DNA of 14,981 bases from Pseudomonadota bacterium (GTDB lineage Bacteria; Pseudomonadota; Alphaproteobacteria; Rhizobiales; Kaistiaceae): NCBI GenBank assembly GCA_023433185.1, contig JAEZEN010000320.1:1-14981 (forward strand), in the 5' to 3' direction. Made by a program: the position numbers and the translations under genes. Each line of letters starts with the position of its first letter. Position 1 is the stretch's first letter. Shown in pieces: positions 1-7,238 of this stretch. The notes under the pieces are model-generated. The model was not told the DNA's origin, did not search any database, and worked only from the letters and a program-made list of their open reading frames with translations.

Positions 1-151
1 TGCTCGCGCCGGCCGCTCGCGGCCGCGGAGCCGGTGGGCCGATGCGGATGCGCCGACGGCGGAGGAGGCCCGGCGGTGCCTGAGGTCTCGCCCAAGCGGT
101 CGCGCCGCCGCCCGGCGCGAAGCGTCTCCGGGGAGGGGAGGAAGCGACATT
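1..151. other. Left-edge stretch with no supported gene
   Basis: This GC-rich stretch could hold the last codons of a gene that began outside the window. On plus, frame 3 is open from the edge to a TGA at 81-83 and frame 2 to a TAG at 164-166. Both are too short and too arginine/proline-rich to recognise. The small open frame starting at 34 runs across the next gene's ribosome binding site and has no convincing start, so it is not called. I see no terminator. Confidence 0.3.
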
Positions 152-185
152 TTCGGTGTCATGTAGCCCCGTTTGGTGTCAACAA
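152..185 (+). promoter_or_regulatory. Candidate operator: 20-bp-spaced direct repeat plus imperfect palindrome
   Basis: The decamer TTYGGTGTCA occurs at 152-161 and again at 172-181, exactly 20 bp apart, so both copies face the same side of the helix. The second copy lies inside the imperfect palindrome TTGGTGTCAACAA (173-185), in which 10 of 13 positions are symmetric. Its core TGGT-N3-AACA is one base from the TGGT-N3-ACCA site of FadR-type GntR regulators. It ends 33 bp before the ATG of the sugar isomerase gene, a typical place for a local repressor site. That it binds a regulator is inferred; no regulator gene is in the window. Confidence 0.4.
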
Positions 186-218
186 GGCCAGCCAACCCGA
201 CTTGAGGAGACTGTGTGC

Positions 219-1187
219 ATGACTGCCCCCGGATACCGCTTCGCGACGCGTCTCAATTCGTTCCGAAACGGACCTGCGGGCCGCGTGCCGGTCGGCGATG
301 CGATCCGCGCGATCGCCGCCGTGCCCGGGATATCCGCGGTGGAGCTGAACTATCCCCAGCACTTCGTCGCTTCCGATGGCGAGGACATCCTGGCCCTCGC
401 GACCGACGCCGGGCTCGCGGTCACCGCGCTCAACCTCCGTTGGGACGGCCCGCAATTCGCGCTCGGCGCCTTCACGCATCCCGATGCGGGATCGCGCGAG
501 GAAGCGGTGCGGGTCGCGAGCGCGGCGGTCGACCTCGCCGCCGAGAAGGGCATCGAGCACGTCATCCTGTGGATGGGGCCGGACGGCTTCGACTACCCCT
601 TCCAGGCAGACTACCGGGCGCTGTGGGAGATGGAGATCGACGGTTTCCGCCGTGTCGCCGGGCGCAATCCGGCGATCCGGGTCAGCGTCGAGTACAAGCC
701 GAACGACCCGAGGCGGGTGTCGCTCATCCGCTCCATGGCGGAATCGCTGCTCGCGGTTGCCGATGTCGGCTTGCCAAATTTCGGGGTCACGCTCGACCTC
801 TGCCACGTGCTGATGGCGGGCGAGCATCCGGCGGCGGTGGCGGCCATGGCGATCAGTCGGGGAAAGCTGTTCGGGGTGCACCTCAACGACGGCTACGGCC
901 CGGCCGACGACGGCATGATGGTCGGCTCCGTCCATCCCTGGCACATCCTCGAGCTTCTCCTCGAAATGCGGCGGGGCGGCTTCACCGGCACGATCTATTT
1001 CGACACCTTCCCCGACCGCGTCGACCCCGCCGCCGAGGCGGCCGCCAACGTCGCCTCCATCCGCCGGTTCGAGCGCATGCTCGACCGCATGCCGCTCGCC
1101 GAGCTCGATCGGCTGCGGTCGGCGCAGGACGCGGTCGGCGCGATGCGACTGGTCCAGGACGTTGCCTTTGGCGACCGCGATGGTTGA
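219..1187 (+). CDS. Xylose-isomerase-like TIM-barrel sugar isomerase/epimerase
   Basis: This 322-residue cytosolic protein belongs to the AP-endonuclease-2/xylose isomerase-like TIM-barrel superfamily, whose members interconvert aldoses and ketoses or epimerise keto-sugars at a divalent metal site. Visible candidate ligands and catalytic residues are E158 in VEYKPND, D193 and H196 in TLDLCHV, H221 and D224 in VHLNDGY, and D262 in FDTFPD. EYKP followed later by a late-barrel Asp recalls Pseudomonas-type L-rhamnose isomerase, but the substrate cannot be read from sequence. ATG 219 is chosen because GAGGAG (204-209) sits 9 bp upstream. An in-frame GTG at 213 is too close to that site, and the frame is open back to 156. 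The 3' end overlaps the kinase start by 8 bp, so the two are co-transcribed and probably act on the same sugar. Confidence 0.85.
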   Translation: MTAPGYRFATRLNSFRNGPAGRVPVGDAIRAIAAVPGISAVELNYPQHFVASDGEDILALATDAGLAVTALNLRWDGPQFALGAFTHPDAGSREEAVRVASAAVDLAAEKGIEHVILWMGPDGFDYPFQADYRALWEMEIDGFRRVAGRNPAIRVSVEYKPNDPRRVSLIRSMAESLLAVADVGLPNFGVTLDLCHVLMAGEHPAAVAAMAISRGKLFGVHLNDGYGPADDGMMVGSVHPWHILELLLEMRRGGFTGTIYFDTFPDRVDPAAEAAANVASIRRFERMLDRMPLAELDRLRSAQDAVGAMRLVQDVAFGDRDG

Positions 1188-2124
1188 CGGCCGCCGCCCG
1201 CGGGTGGTCGTGTTGGGCAGCGTCCACATGGACCTCATCGCCACCGCCCCCAGGCTTCCCGGGCGCGGGGAGTCGGTCTCCGGCGGCACCTTCGCGATGG
1301 CGCCCGGCGGCAAGGCCGGCAACCAGGCCTGCCAATGCGCATTGGCCGGCGCCGATGCGGCGATCCTGACACGCCTCGGCGACGACGAGTTCGGCCGGAC
1401 GCTGAGGACGGCACTCGCCGCACGCGGCGTCGACGTTTCGGCCATTGTCATGGACCGCGAGGCGGCGACCGGAGCGAGCACGGTGCTGGCCGCGGAGGGC
1501 GACTACCAGTCGATTATCGCGCCGGGGGCCGCGGGCCGGCTGTCGGCGTCCGACATCGATCGGGCCCGGCCGATGATCGAGGCGGCAGACGCGCTCCTCC
1601 TCCAGTTCGAGATCGACCCGGCGATTTCGGCTCATGCCGCGGCAATCGCGGCGGCGGCCGGAAAGACGGTGGTGCTGAACGCCTCGCCCGCACCGGAGGG
1701 CTGGGACGCGCTGCCGGCGGCGCTCCGCCAGGCCACGCGCATCCTCGTCGTCAATTCCGTCGAGGCGGCCCGGCTGAGCGGCCGGGCGGAACTTGCAGCA
1801 GGCGAAGCGGCCGCGACGCTCGCCTCGCGGACCGGTATGCCCATCGTCATCGTGACGCTCGGCGGCGCCGGGAGCGAAGGCATTGCCGGAGCCGAGACGG
1901 TGCGGCAGGCGGCGTCTCCCGCGACGGTCATCGACACCGTCGGCGCCGGCGACGCCTTCCTCGGCACGGCGATCGTCGCGCTGATCGAAGGCGCCCCGCT
2001 CGCCGTGGCTCTTCGTCGGGGGGCGGCTGCGGGCGCCATCGCGGTGTCGCGGCGCGGCGTCTACGACGCCTTGCCGCCGCGAGACGCAGTCGACCGCTAT
2101 CTCGCTGCCGCGGGGGACATCTGA
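1180..2124 (+). CDS. PfkB-family carbohydrate kinase (ribokinase-like)
   Basis: This 314-residue cytosolic ATP-dependent sugar kinase has the ribokinase fold. The N-terminal substrate loop is seen as VLGSVHMDLIA (about 11-21) and the glycine pair as APGGKAGNQA (41-50), matching the ribokinase GGKGANQA motif with GA changed to AG. PfkB signature 2 is DTVGAGDAF (252-260), with D258 as catalytic base and the GAGD anion hole. VTLGGAG (225-231) precedes it as expected. Ribokinases are about 305-310 aa, so it is full length. ATG 1180 overlaps the isomerase stop (TGA 1185-1187), giving translational coupling. An in-frame TTG at 1162 is possible but less likely. Ribose, a deoxyribose-like sugar or the isomerase product are all possible substrates. 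The stop lies 4 bp from the converging amidase stop. Confidence 0.88.
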   Translation: MVDGRRPRVVVLGSVHMDLIATAPRLPGRGESVSGGTFAMAPGGKAGNQACQCALAGADAAILTRLGDDEFGRTLRTALAARGVDVSAIVMDREAATGASTVLAAEGDYQSIIAPGAAGRLSASDIDRARPMIEAADALLLQFEIDPAISAHAAAIAAAAGKTVVLNASPAPEGWDALPAALRQATRILVVNSVEAARLSGRAELAAGEAAATLASRTGMPIVIVTLGGAGSEGIAGAETVRQAASPATVIDTVGAGDAFLGTAIVALIEGAPLAVALRRGAAAGAIAVSRRGVYDALPPRDAVDRYLAAAGDI

Positions 2125-2128
2125 TCCC

Positions 2129-3610
2129 TCACCCGAGGGGACGCGCCGCCGCCTTCGCATAGCGGCCGGCCCACGGACGCAGCGTCTCGAAGGCGGCGCT
2201 CGCGGCCAGCACATCGGCATCCGCGTAACGGCGCCCGATGATCTGCAGGCCGACCGGCAGGCCGTCGATCTCGCCGGCGGGAATGGAGGCCGCCGGGTGT
2301 CCGGTGAAATTGACCGGGTAGGTCAGGCACCAGCCGATCAGCGGGTCGACGGCTTCGCCGTTGATCGCGCTCGGGCCGACGGTGTTGCCGTCGGCGGCGT
2401 TCTTCACCGGCATCGCGGCGAGCGTCGGCGTGTCGATCAGGTCGTAGGTGCCGAAGGCGCCCTGCACCGCGTCGTAGACCTCGCTGCGGATCCCCTGGTC
2501 CCGGAGGAGGTCGGTGATCGTCATCTTCTGGCCGATCTCGATCCACTGCAGATACTCGGGCGGGAAGTCGCGGGCGTGGTCCTTGAGAAGATCGAGGCCG
2601 AAGCTCTTCATCGTCTCGAACGTGCCGAGATTGAGCGGCATCATCAGCCGCGACCAGGCATCGCTCAGTTCGCGCTGGCTCCGCCTGATGCCGAGCGTCA
2701 CCGGCTCGACATGAGCGCCCGCCTGCTCGAAGGCCCGCACTGCCTCCGCGACCACGGCGGCGATCCGGGGGTCGACCGGGAAAACGTCGAAGTCGGCGCT
2801 GTAGCCGATCTTCCAGCCCTTGATGTCGCGCTTCATCAGCGCCGCGAAATCCGGCTGTTCGTCGAGCGCCAGCGGATCGGCGGGGTTGTAGCCGGAGAGC
2901 GCGGTGAGGGCGATGGCTGCGTCCTCGACGGTGCGGGTCAGCGGCCCCTCGTGGACGAAGGGCAGATCGCCGGCAAAGGCGTTGGGCCGGATGACAACCG
3001 GAATCCGGCCATAGGAGGCCTTGTAGCCGTACACGCCGCACCAGGCGGCCGGGATGCGGATCGAGCCGCCGGCATCGGTGCCTTCGGCGAGCGGCAGGAG
3101 CCCGTCGGCTACCGCCGCCGCGCTGCCGCCGGACGAGCCGCCGGCGTTCAGCGTCGTGTCGAAGGGGTTGCGGGTCGGTCCGAACAGCGGGTTGTCGCAG
3201 GTGCCGCGGAGTCCCATGACCGGCGCGTTGGTCTTGCCGACGAGGACCGCGCCGGCCTTCTCGATGCGCTCGGCGAAGGGGCAGTGCCACTGCGCGATGT
3301 TGTCCTTGAGGGCACGCACGCCGCCGAAGGTGGTCGGCCAGCCGGGCTTGAAGTCGAAGAGGTCCTTGATCGCCGACGGCACGCCATGGAGCGGGCCGAG
3401 GGGGTCGCCGCGCATCACGGCCTCCTCGGCGGCCCTGGCGCTCTTCCGGGCGCCTTCGGGGTCGAGGAAGATGAGGGCGTTCAGGCTCGGGTTGCGGGCT
3501 TCGATCCGCGCCAGCGTCGCGTCCATCACCTCGACGGGCGACACCTCCTTCGCGGCGATGCGGCGGGCGATCTCCGCCGCGCTCAGGTAGGCCAGATCAT
3601 CGCCCGTCAT
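2129..3610 (-). CDS. Amidase-signature family hydrolase
   Basis: This 493-residue amidase of the GatA/FAAH/6-aminohexanoate-cyclic-dimer hydrolase superfamily hydrolyses a C-N amide bond through a Ser-cisSer-Lys triad. All three residues are in place: K82 in SAIKDLF, cis-Ser S159 in GGSSGGSAAAV (157-167) and nucleophile S183 in GTDAGGSIRIPA, 24 residues later as in FAAH. There is no signal peptide, so it is cytosolic. The start is firm: AGGAGG (plus coordinates 3618-3623) lies 7 bp before ATG. It is the last gene of a four-gene minus-strand unit, 22 bp after the sugar-kinase stop. The neighbours suggest it acts on an amidated or N-acylated metabolite of the same pathway. Members of this family are sold as generic amidases because the substrate is rarely predictable. 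It is unlikely to be GatA, as no gatB or gatC is adjacent. Confidence 0.9.
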   Translation of the reverse strand: MTGDDLAYLSAAEIARRIAAKEVSPVEVMDATLARIEARNPSLNALIFLDPEGARKSARAAEEAVMRGDPLGPLHGVPSAIKDLFDFKPGWPTTFGGVRALKDNIAQWHCPFAERIEKAGAVLVGKTNAPVMGLRGTCDNPLFGPTRNPFDTTLNAGGSSGGSAAAVADGLLPLAEGTDAGGSIRIPAAWCGVYGYKASYGRIPVVIRPNAFAGDLPFVHEGPLTRTVEDAAIALTALSGYNPADPLALDEQPDFAALMKRDIKGWKIGYSADFDVFPVDPRIAAVVAEAVRAFEQAGAHVEPVTLGIRRSQRELSDAWSRLMMPLNLGTFETMKSFGLDLLKDHARDFPPEYLQWIEIGQKMTITDLLRDQGIRSEVYDAVQGAFGTYDLIDTPTLAAMPVKNAADGNTVGPSAINGEAVDPLIGWCLTYPVNFTGHPAASIPAGEIDGLPVGLQIIGRRYADADVLAASAAFETLRPWAGRYAKAAARPLG

Positions 3611-3632
3611 CGCCGGTCCTCCTGTCCCGTTC

Positions 3633-5129
3633 CTACCCGTCCAGCCGCCGCATCAGGTCGTGCGTGCGGCCATAGAGGTCCTTGAAGACCTGGTATTGCC
3701 GGCCGTAGACCGCGGCGGTCTTGGCGTCGGGCGCGACCTCGGAGGCGACCGGGTTCCAGGACCGGATGTCCTCCCGTCGCACGTCGCCGACAGCGAGGGC
3801 GGCGAGAAAGGCGTCGCCGTAGCTCGCCCCGATGGTCTTGTCGCGGATGATCTGGGTGCGGCCCGACACGTCGGAGGTCGCCTGCGACCACACCGCGTTC
3901 TTGGTGCCGCCGCCGACGGCATAGATCGCCGCGGGGTCCGCCCCGGCCTCGAGATAGGTCTCGAGGACATGGTTGGTGCCATTGGCGATCCCCTCGAGCA
4001 GCGCGCGATAGATGTCGCCGCGCCCGTGGGTCAGATTGAGGCCGAACAGTACGCCCTTCGCGAAGGGATCGTGGATCGGGGTCCGCTCTCCGGAGAAATA
4101 GGGGAGGAGGACGAGGCCCCTCGCGCCCGGCGGCGAGCCCTCCGCCTCGGCGGCGAGCGTGATCATCGCCGTTGCCGGGTCGAGATCGCGGGCGAGGTTG
4201 TCGCGGAACCAGTGGGTGAGGGTGCCGCTCGTCGCCAGCCCCGACATCGAGGCGTGCTGTCCGGGAAAGAGCCAGGGCGCGTACCACAGCCGCGGATCGC
4301 GAACCCGCTCCGGCGTGATGGCGATGATGAAGATGGTCGATCCGTACATCAGCATCATGTCGCCGGGATCGAGCACCCCGACGCTCACCGCCTCGGCCGC
4401 GGCGTCGATCGTGCCGACGATGACCGGGGTGCCTTCGGCGAGGCCGGTCTCCTCGGCGGCGCGGGCGGTCACGCCGCCCGCGATGTCGGTGGTCCAGGAC
4501 GGTTCCGGCAGCATCGCGAGGTCGACGATCTCGCGGGTGAGGGCGTCGCCATAGCCGAGCTGGTCGACGAGGTAGAGCGGGCTGGTGCTCGAGGCCGAGT
4601 AATGGTCGATGGTGAAGGCGGCGGTCAGCCGGTGGACGAGATACGAGGTCGAGTTCAGGATCTTGTGGGTGCGGGCGAAGATCTCTGGCCGGTTGCGCTT
4701 CAGCCACAGGATCTTAGGGCCGACCGACTGCGAAGTGAGGGCGTTGCCGCAACCGTCGAGGATGGCATCCTCGCCGATCGCCGCCGTCAGGTCCTCGATC
4801 TCGCGCGCCGCCCGCGTGTCGACGCCGTAGAGCACCGCGTTCATGAGCGGCGTGCCCTCCGCGTCGACCGGCAGCATGCAGGGGCCGATGGCGCTCATCC
4901 CGACCGACCGGATGTCGGCGGGCGCGATCCCGGTCTCGGCGATCAGCGCCCTCGAGATATGGGTGACGTCGTCCCACCAGTCCTCGCGCGGCCGGTGCTC
5001 CGCCCAGCCTGGCTGCGGCACCAGCATCTTGTGGGGGCTGGCCGCCGAGGCGAGGATCCGCCCCGTCTCGTCGACGAGGACGCCCTTCGATTCGAACGTT
5101 CCGATGTCTATTCCGAGATAGGCCTTCAT
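3633..5129 (-). CDS. FGGY-family carbohydrate kinase
   Basis: This 498-residue kinase of the FGGY (xylulokinase/glycerol kinase) family phosphorylates a sugar or polyol with ATP in the cytosol. Both actin-like domains are present. The N-terminal phosphate loop is YLGIDIGTFESKG (4-16), the catalytic base is probably D242 in VGTIDAAAEA, the PYFSGERTP segment is at 343-351, and the adenine-side glycine loop is AVGGGTKNAVW (404-414). VDTRA (103-107) resembles the substrate-contacting D-x-R motif. The start overlaps the upstream peptidase stop as ATGA and has no Shine-Dalgarno sequence, so translation is coupled. A longer open frame continues upstream to about 5678, but it lies over the peptidase gene and the family N-terminus begins exactly here. 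Xylulose, erythritol-type polyols and other sugars are all possible substrates; I cannot choose. Confidence 0.9.
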   Translation of the reverse strand: MKAYLGIDIGTFESKGVLVDETGRILASAASPHKMLVPQPGWAEHRPREDWWDDVTHISRALIAETGIAPADIRSVGMSAIGPCMLPVDAEGTPLMNAVLYGVDTRAAREIEDLTAAIGEDAILDGCGNALTSQSVGPKILWLKRNRPEIFARTHKILNSTSYLVHRLTAAFTIDHYSASSTSPLYLVDQLGYGDALTREIVDLAMLPEPSWTTDIAGGVTARAAEETGLAEGTPVIVGTIDAAAEAVSVGVLDPGDMMLMYGSTIFIIAITPERVRDPRLWYAPWLFPGQHASMSGLATSGTLTHWFRDNLARDLDPATAMITLAAEAEGSPPGARGLVLLPYFSGERTPIHDPFAKGVLFGLNLTHGRGDIYRALLEGIANGTNHVLETYLEAGADPAAIYAVGGGTKNAVWSQATSDVSGRTQIIRDKTIGASYGDAFLAALAVGDVRREDIRSWNPVASEVAPDAKTAAVYGRQYQVFKDLYGRTHDLMRRLDG

Positions 5130-6268
5130 TCGGGGTAATCGTCGCGGTCGAGGCTGAGCCCGCCGTCGATCCCTGCAAGGCCGGCCACGAGCAGCTGCGT
5201 GAGGCCGGCGAGATCGGCGATGTCGCAGACCTCGAGCGAGGAGTGGGTGTAGCGGCACGGGAAGCCGAGGTCGATCACGGCGACGCCGCCATTGACCAGC
5301 TGCACGTAGGACGAGTCGGTGAGCGCTCCGATATGGGCGCTCTTCTGGAGCGGGATTCCCTCGCGCCGGGCGGTCTCGGCGAAGAGCCGGACGAGGGCGG
5401 GATGCGGAATGGTGCCGTTGAGCGTGCCGCGACCGTGAAAGCTGTAGAGGCTCATGGCCGGGCCGCAGCCGAGCCGGATGTCGCCGCGCGCCGTCATGTC
5501 CGGCGTGTCGGTGGCGAGCATCAGGTCGAGCTGGATGGCGATGTCGGGGGCGAGCACGTTGGCCGCGGTCAGCGCGCCGCGGAGATTGTACTCCTCGAGC
5601 ACCGAGAAAACGAAGTGGATCGTCGGCCGCTTCCTCGCGTCCCGGAGCGCGCGGGCCACCTCGACCATCACCGCACACGCCGCCCGGTCGTCGACCGAGG
5701 TGCCGGCGATGCGGTCGCCGGCCAGTTCGACGACCTTCGGCGCGTAGACGATGGGCGTGCCGATGTCGACGCCCGCGGCCAGCACCTCCGCCGCGCTCGA
5801 AAGCCCGACGTCGACATAGAGTTCGGGATAGGGGAGGACGCGGTACTTCTCGTCGGGCGTGGTGGCGTGGTGGCTCTTGTTGGCGATGACGCCCGGCACG
5901 TCGCGGCCCTCGCCGACGCAGAGCAGCACCGACTGCGCCGGCAGCGCCTTCTCCGGCACGCCGCCGAGGCGCTCGACCCGGATCAGGCCGTTGGCCTCGA
6001 CCTTGCGGACGACGAGGCCGAGCTGGTCCATATGCGCAAACAGCATGATACTCGGCGCATCCTCGGCCCCGTCGAGGGTGGCGATGAGGTTGCCGAGCCG
6101 GTCGACGCTGGTGGCGAAGCCGAGCGCCTTCATCTCGGCGGCGAGGCGGCGCCGGACGCGGCCCTCGTAGCCGCTCAGGCCGGGGATCATCATCAGGTCG
6201 GCCGTGAGGGCGCGGAGCCGGTCCTTGAGGCCGGCGTCGCCGCCTTTCGTGGTCCTCCTCTTCGCCAT
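5126..6268 (-). CDS. M42-family metallopeptidase, SgcX/FrvX-like
   Basis: This 380-residue protein belongs to the M42 glutamyl-aminopeptidase/TET family, cytosolic di-metal enzymes that usually assemble as large tetrahedral shells. The metal-site motifs are intact: H79 and D81 in FAHMDQLG, the bridging Asp in SVDDRAA (193-194), the catalytic/ligand pair in LEEYNLRGA (E225, E226), D248 in QLDLMLATDTP and H342 in RYTHSS. PDM42 proteins include true aminopeptidases and SgcX/FrvX proteins found in sugar operons with unknown substrates. Adjacency to a BtpA/SgcQ gene and a sugar kinase favours the SgcX group. Start ATG 6268 is 2 bp after the upstream stop, with only a weak GGGGCGG upstream, so it is probably coupled. 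The first 15 residues are basic and not a signal peptide. Confidence 0.87.
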   Translation of the reverse strand: MAKRRTTKGGDAGLKDRLRALTADLMMIPGLSGYEGRVRRRLAAEMKALGFATSVDRLGNLIATLDGAEDAPSIMLFAHMDQLGLVVRKVEANGLIRVERLGGVPEKALPAQSVLLCVGEGRDVPGVIANKSHHATTPDEKYRVLPYPELYVDVGLSSAAEVLAAGVDIGTPIVYAPKVVELAGDRIAGTSVDDRAACAVMVEVARALRDARKRPTIHFVFSVLEEYNLRGALTAANVLAPDIAIQLDLMLATDTPDMTARGDIRLGCGPAMSLYSFHGRGTLNGTIPHPALVRLFAETARREGIPLQKSAHIGALTDSSYVQLVNGGVAVIDLGFPCRYTHSSLEVCDIADLAGLTQLLVAGLAGIDGGLSLDRDDYPE

Positions 6269-6270
6269 GA

Positions 6271-7083
6271 TCAGCCGCCCCGCGCGGCGCGGACGAGCCG
6301 CATGAACTCGGCGGCGCGCTCGGGGTCGACCGGGTTCCAGGTATCGCCGTCGACCTTGAGCGACGAGCCGACGATGCAGCCGTCGGCGATACGCAGCACG
6401 TCGGCGACGGTGGCGTGCTTGACGCCGGTATTGGCGAGCACCGGGGTGCTCGGCAGGGCGGCCTTCACCGCCTCGAGGTCGGTCATCTCCGCCGCCTCGC
6501 CGGTGATCGCGCCCGAGACGAGGATGGCGTCGGAGATCGATGAGAACACCGCGCTCCGTGCCCGGTCGGCGAGGCTCCGCCGGTCGAGCGACCAGGCGAA
6601 TTCGGCCGAGACGTTGTAAAGGAGGGCGAGGTCCTTCCGGCCGAGGCGGTCGCGGTAGCGCATCGCCGCGCCGGCATCGGGGTTCCAGGGGCCCATGTCG
6701 GAGGCATAGGTGCCGGTGAAGATCTCGCGGGCGAAGGACGCCCCGGTCGCGGCGGCGAGCGCCATGCTGCTCATCGGGTCCCACAGCACATTGACGCCGA
6801 AGGGCACCGTGATCTCGGCCCGGAGCGCGCCGATGACATAGGCCATTGTCGCGGTCGAGGCGGTATCGACGCTGAACTCGTAGGGCCTGTCGTTCTCGTT
6901 GCCGAACATCACGGCATCGAAGCCCGCTGCCTGGAGCGCGCGAAGGTCCTTGCGGGCATTCTCGACGAGGCCGCCGATCCCCGCTTCGGCGTCATGAAGC
7001 GGCGCGCCCGGCAGGGCCCCGAGATGAACCATCGCGATGGCCACCTTGCCGTCACCGAAAACGCGCCTGAACTTGTCCGTCAT
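6271..7083 (-). CDS. BtpA/SgcQ-family (βα)8-barrel protein
   Basis: This 270-residue cytosolic protein is of the BtpA/SgcQ family. The family was named for BtpA, needed for photosystem I accumulation in a cyanobacterium, and SgcQ of the Escherichia coli sgc sugar operon. Its reaction is not established. Recognisable family blocks are MVHLGALPG (18-26), MFGNENDRP (59-67), PFGVNVLWDP (94-103), LANTGVK (216-222) and GCIVGSSLKVDG (235-246), with late-barrel glycine loops suited to a phosphate group. ATG 7083 is preferred because GGGG (7091-7094) is 7 bp upstream. ATG 7089 in the same frame sits 1 bp from that site. It is first in the four-gene unit. The following M42 gene makes an sgcQ-sgcX-like pair. 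Confidence 0.85.
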   Translation of the reverse strand: MTDKFRRVFGDGKVAIAMVHLGALPGAPLHDAEAGIGGLVENARKDLRALQAAGFDAVMFGNENDRPYEFSVDTASTATMAYVIGALRAEITVPFGVNVLWDPMSSMALAAATGASFAREIFTGTYASDMGPWNPDAGAAMRYRDRLGRKDLALLYNVSAEFAWSLDRRSLADRARSAVFSSISDAILVSGAITGEAAEMTDLEAVKAALPSTPVLANTGVKHATVADVLRIADGCIVGSSLKVDGDTWNPVDPERAAEFMRLVRAARGG

Positions 7084-7106
7084 TGTCATTCCCCTGTTCG
7101 TGCGGG

Positions 7107-7119
7107 CGCCACTCTGGCG
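7107..7119. promoter_or_regulatory. Short perfect inverted repeat ahead of the btpA-like operon
   Basis: CGCCA-CTC-TGGCG is a perfect 5-bp inverted repeat with a 3-bp spacer, 24 bp upstream of the operon's first start codon. The operon's promoter must lie between this start and the terminator of the preceding gene (7163-7201), so the repeat sits where an operator would be. I see no convincing -35/-10 pair here. In DNA this rich in GC such short repeats also arise by chance. Confidence 0.25.
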
Positions 7120-7162
7120 TCACGCGGCGGGGAGGACAAGGGGCGGGCAGGCGCGCCGGACG

Positions 7163-7201
7163 AAAAGGCCCCGCAAACCGACAAGAGCGATCTGCGGGGC
7201 C
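7163..7201 (-). terminator. Intrinsic terminator of the small repeat-protein gene
   Basis: Read on the minus strand, the 9-bp perfect stem GGCCCCGCA/TGCGGGGCC (7193-7201 with 7167-7175, 17-nt loop) is followed directly by TTTT. It lies 38 bp past the stop of the small secreted protein gene. It separates that gene from the btpA-like operon, which therefore needs its own promoter. Confidence 0.8.
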
Positions 7202-7205
7202 GCTT

Positions 7206-7227
7206 CGGGTCGGACCGCTCCGACCCG
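7206..7227 (-). other. Second perfect hairpin in the 3' untranslated region
   Basis: CGGGTCGGA (7206-7214) and TCCGACCCG (7219-7227) pair perfectly over 9 bp with a 4-nt loop. The hairpin lies between the stop codon at 7239-7241 and the terminator hairpin. It has no T-run of its own, so it is not a terminator. It may protect the mRNA 3' end or form part of a 3'-UTR-derived RNA. Confidence 0.6.
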
Positions 7228-7238
7228 GGGTAGCAGGG

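Noticed and set aside
2124..2141. Hairpin CCCTC/GAGGG between converging genes as a terminator
   Set aside because: The stem is only 5 bp and no T-run follows on either strand.
159..2220. Long minus-strand frames opposite the isomerase and kinase genes
   Set aside because: The plus-strand products have complete family motifs and coupled starts, while the minus frames are Arg/Pro-rich and unrecognisable.
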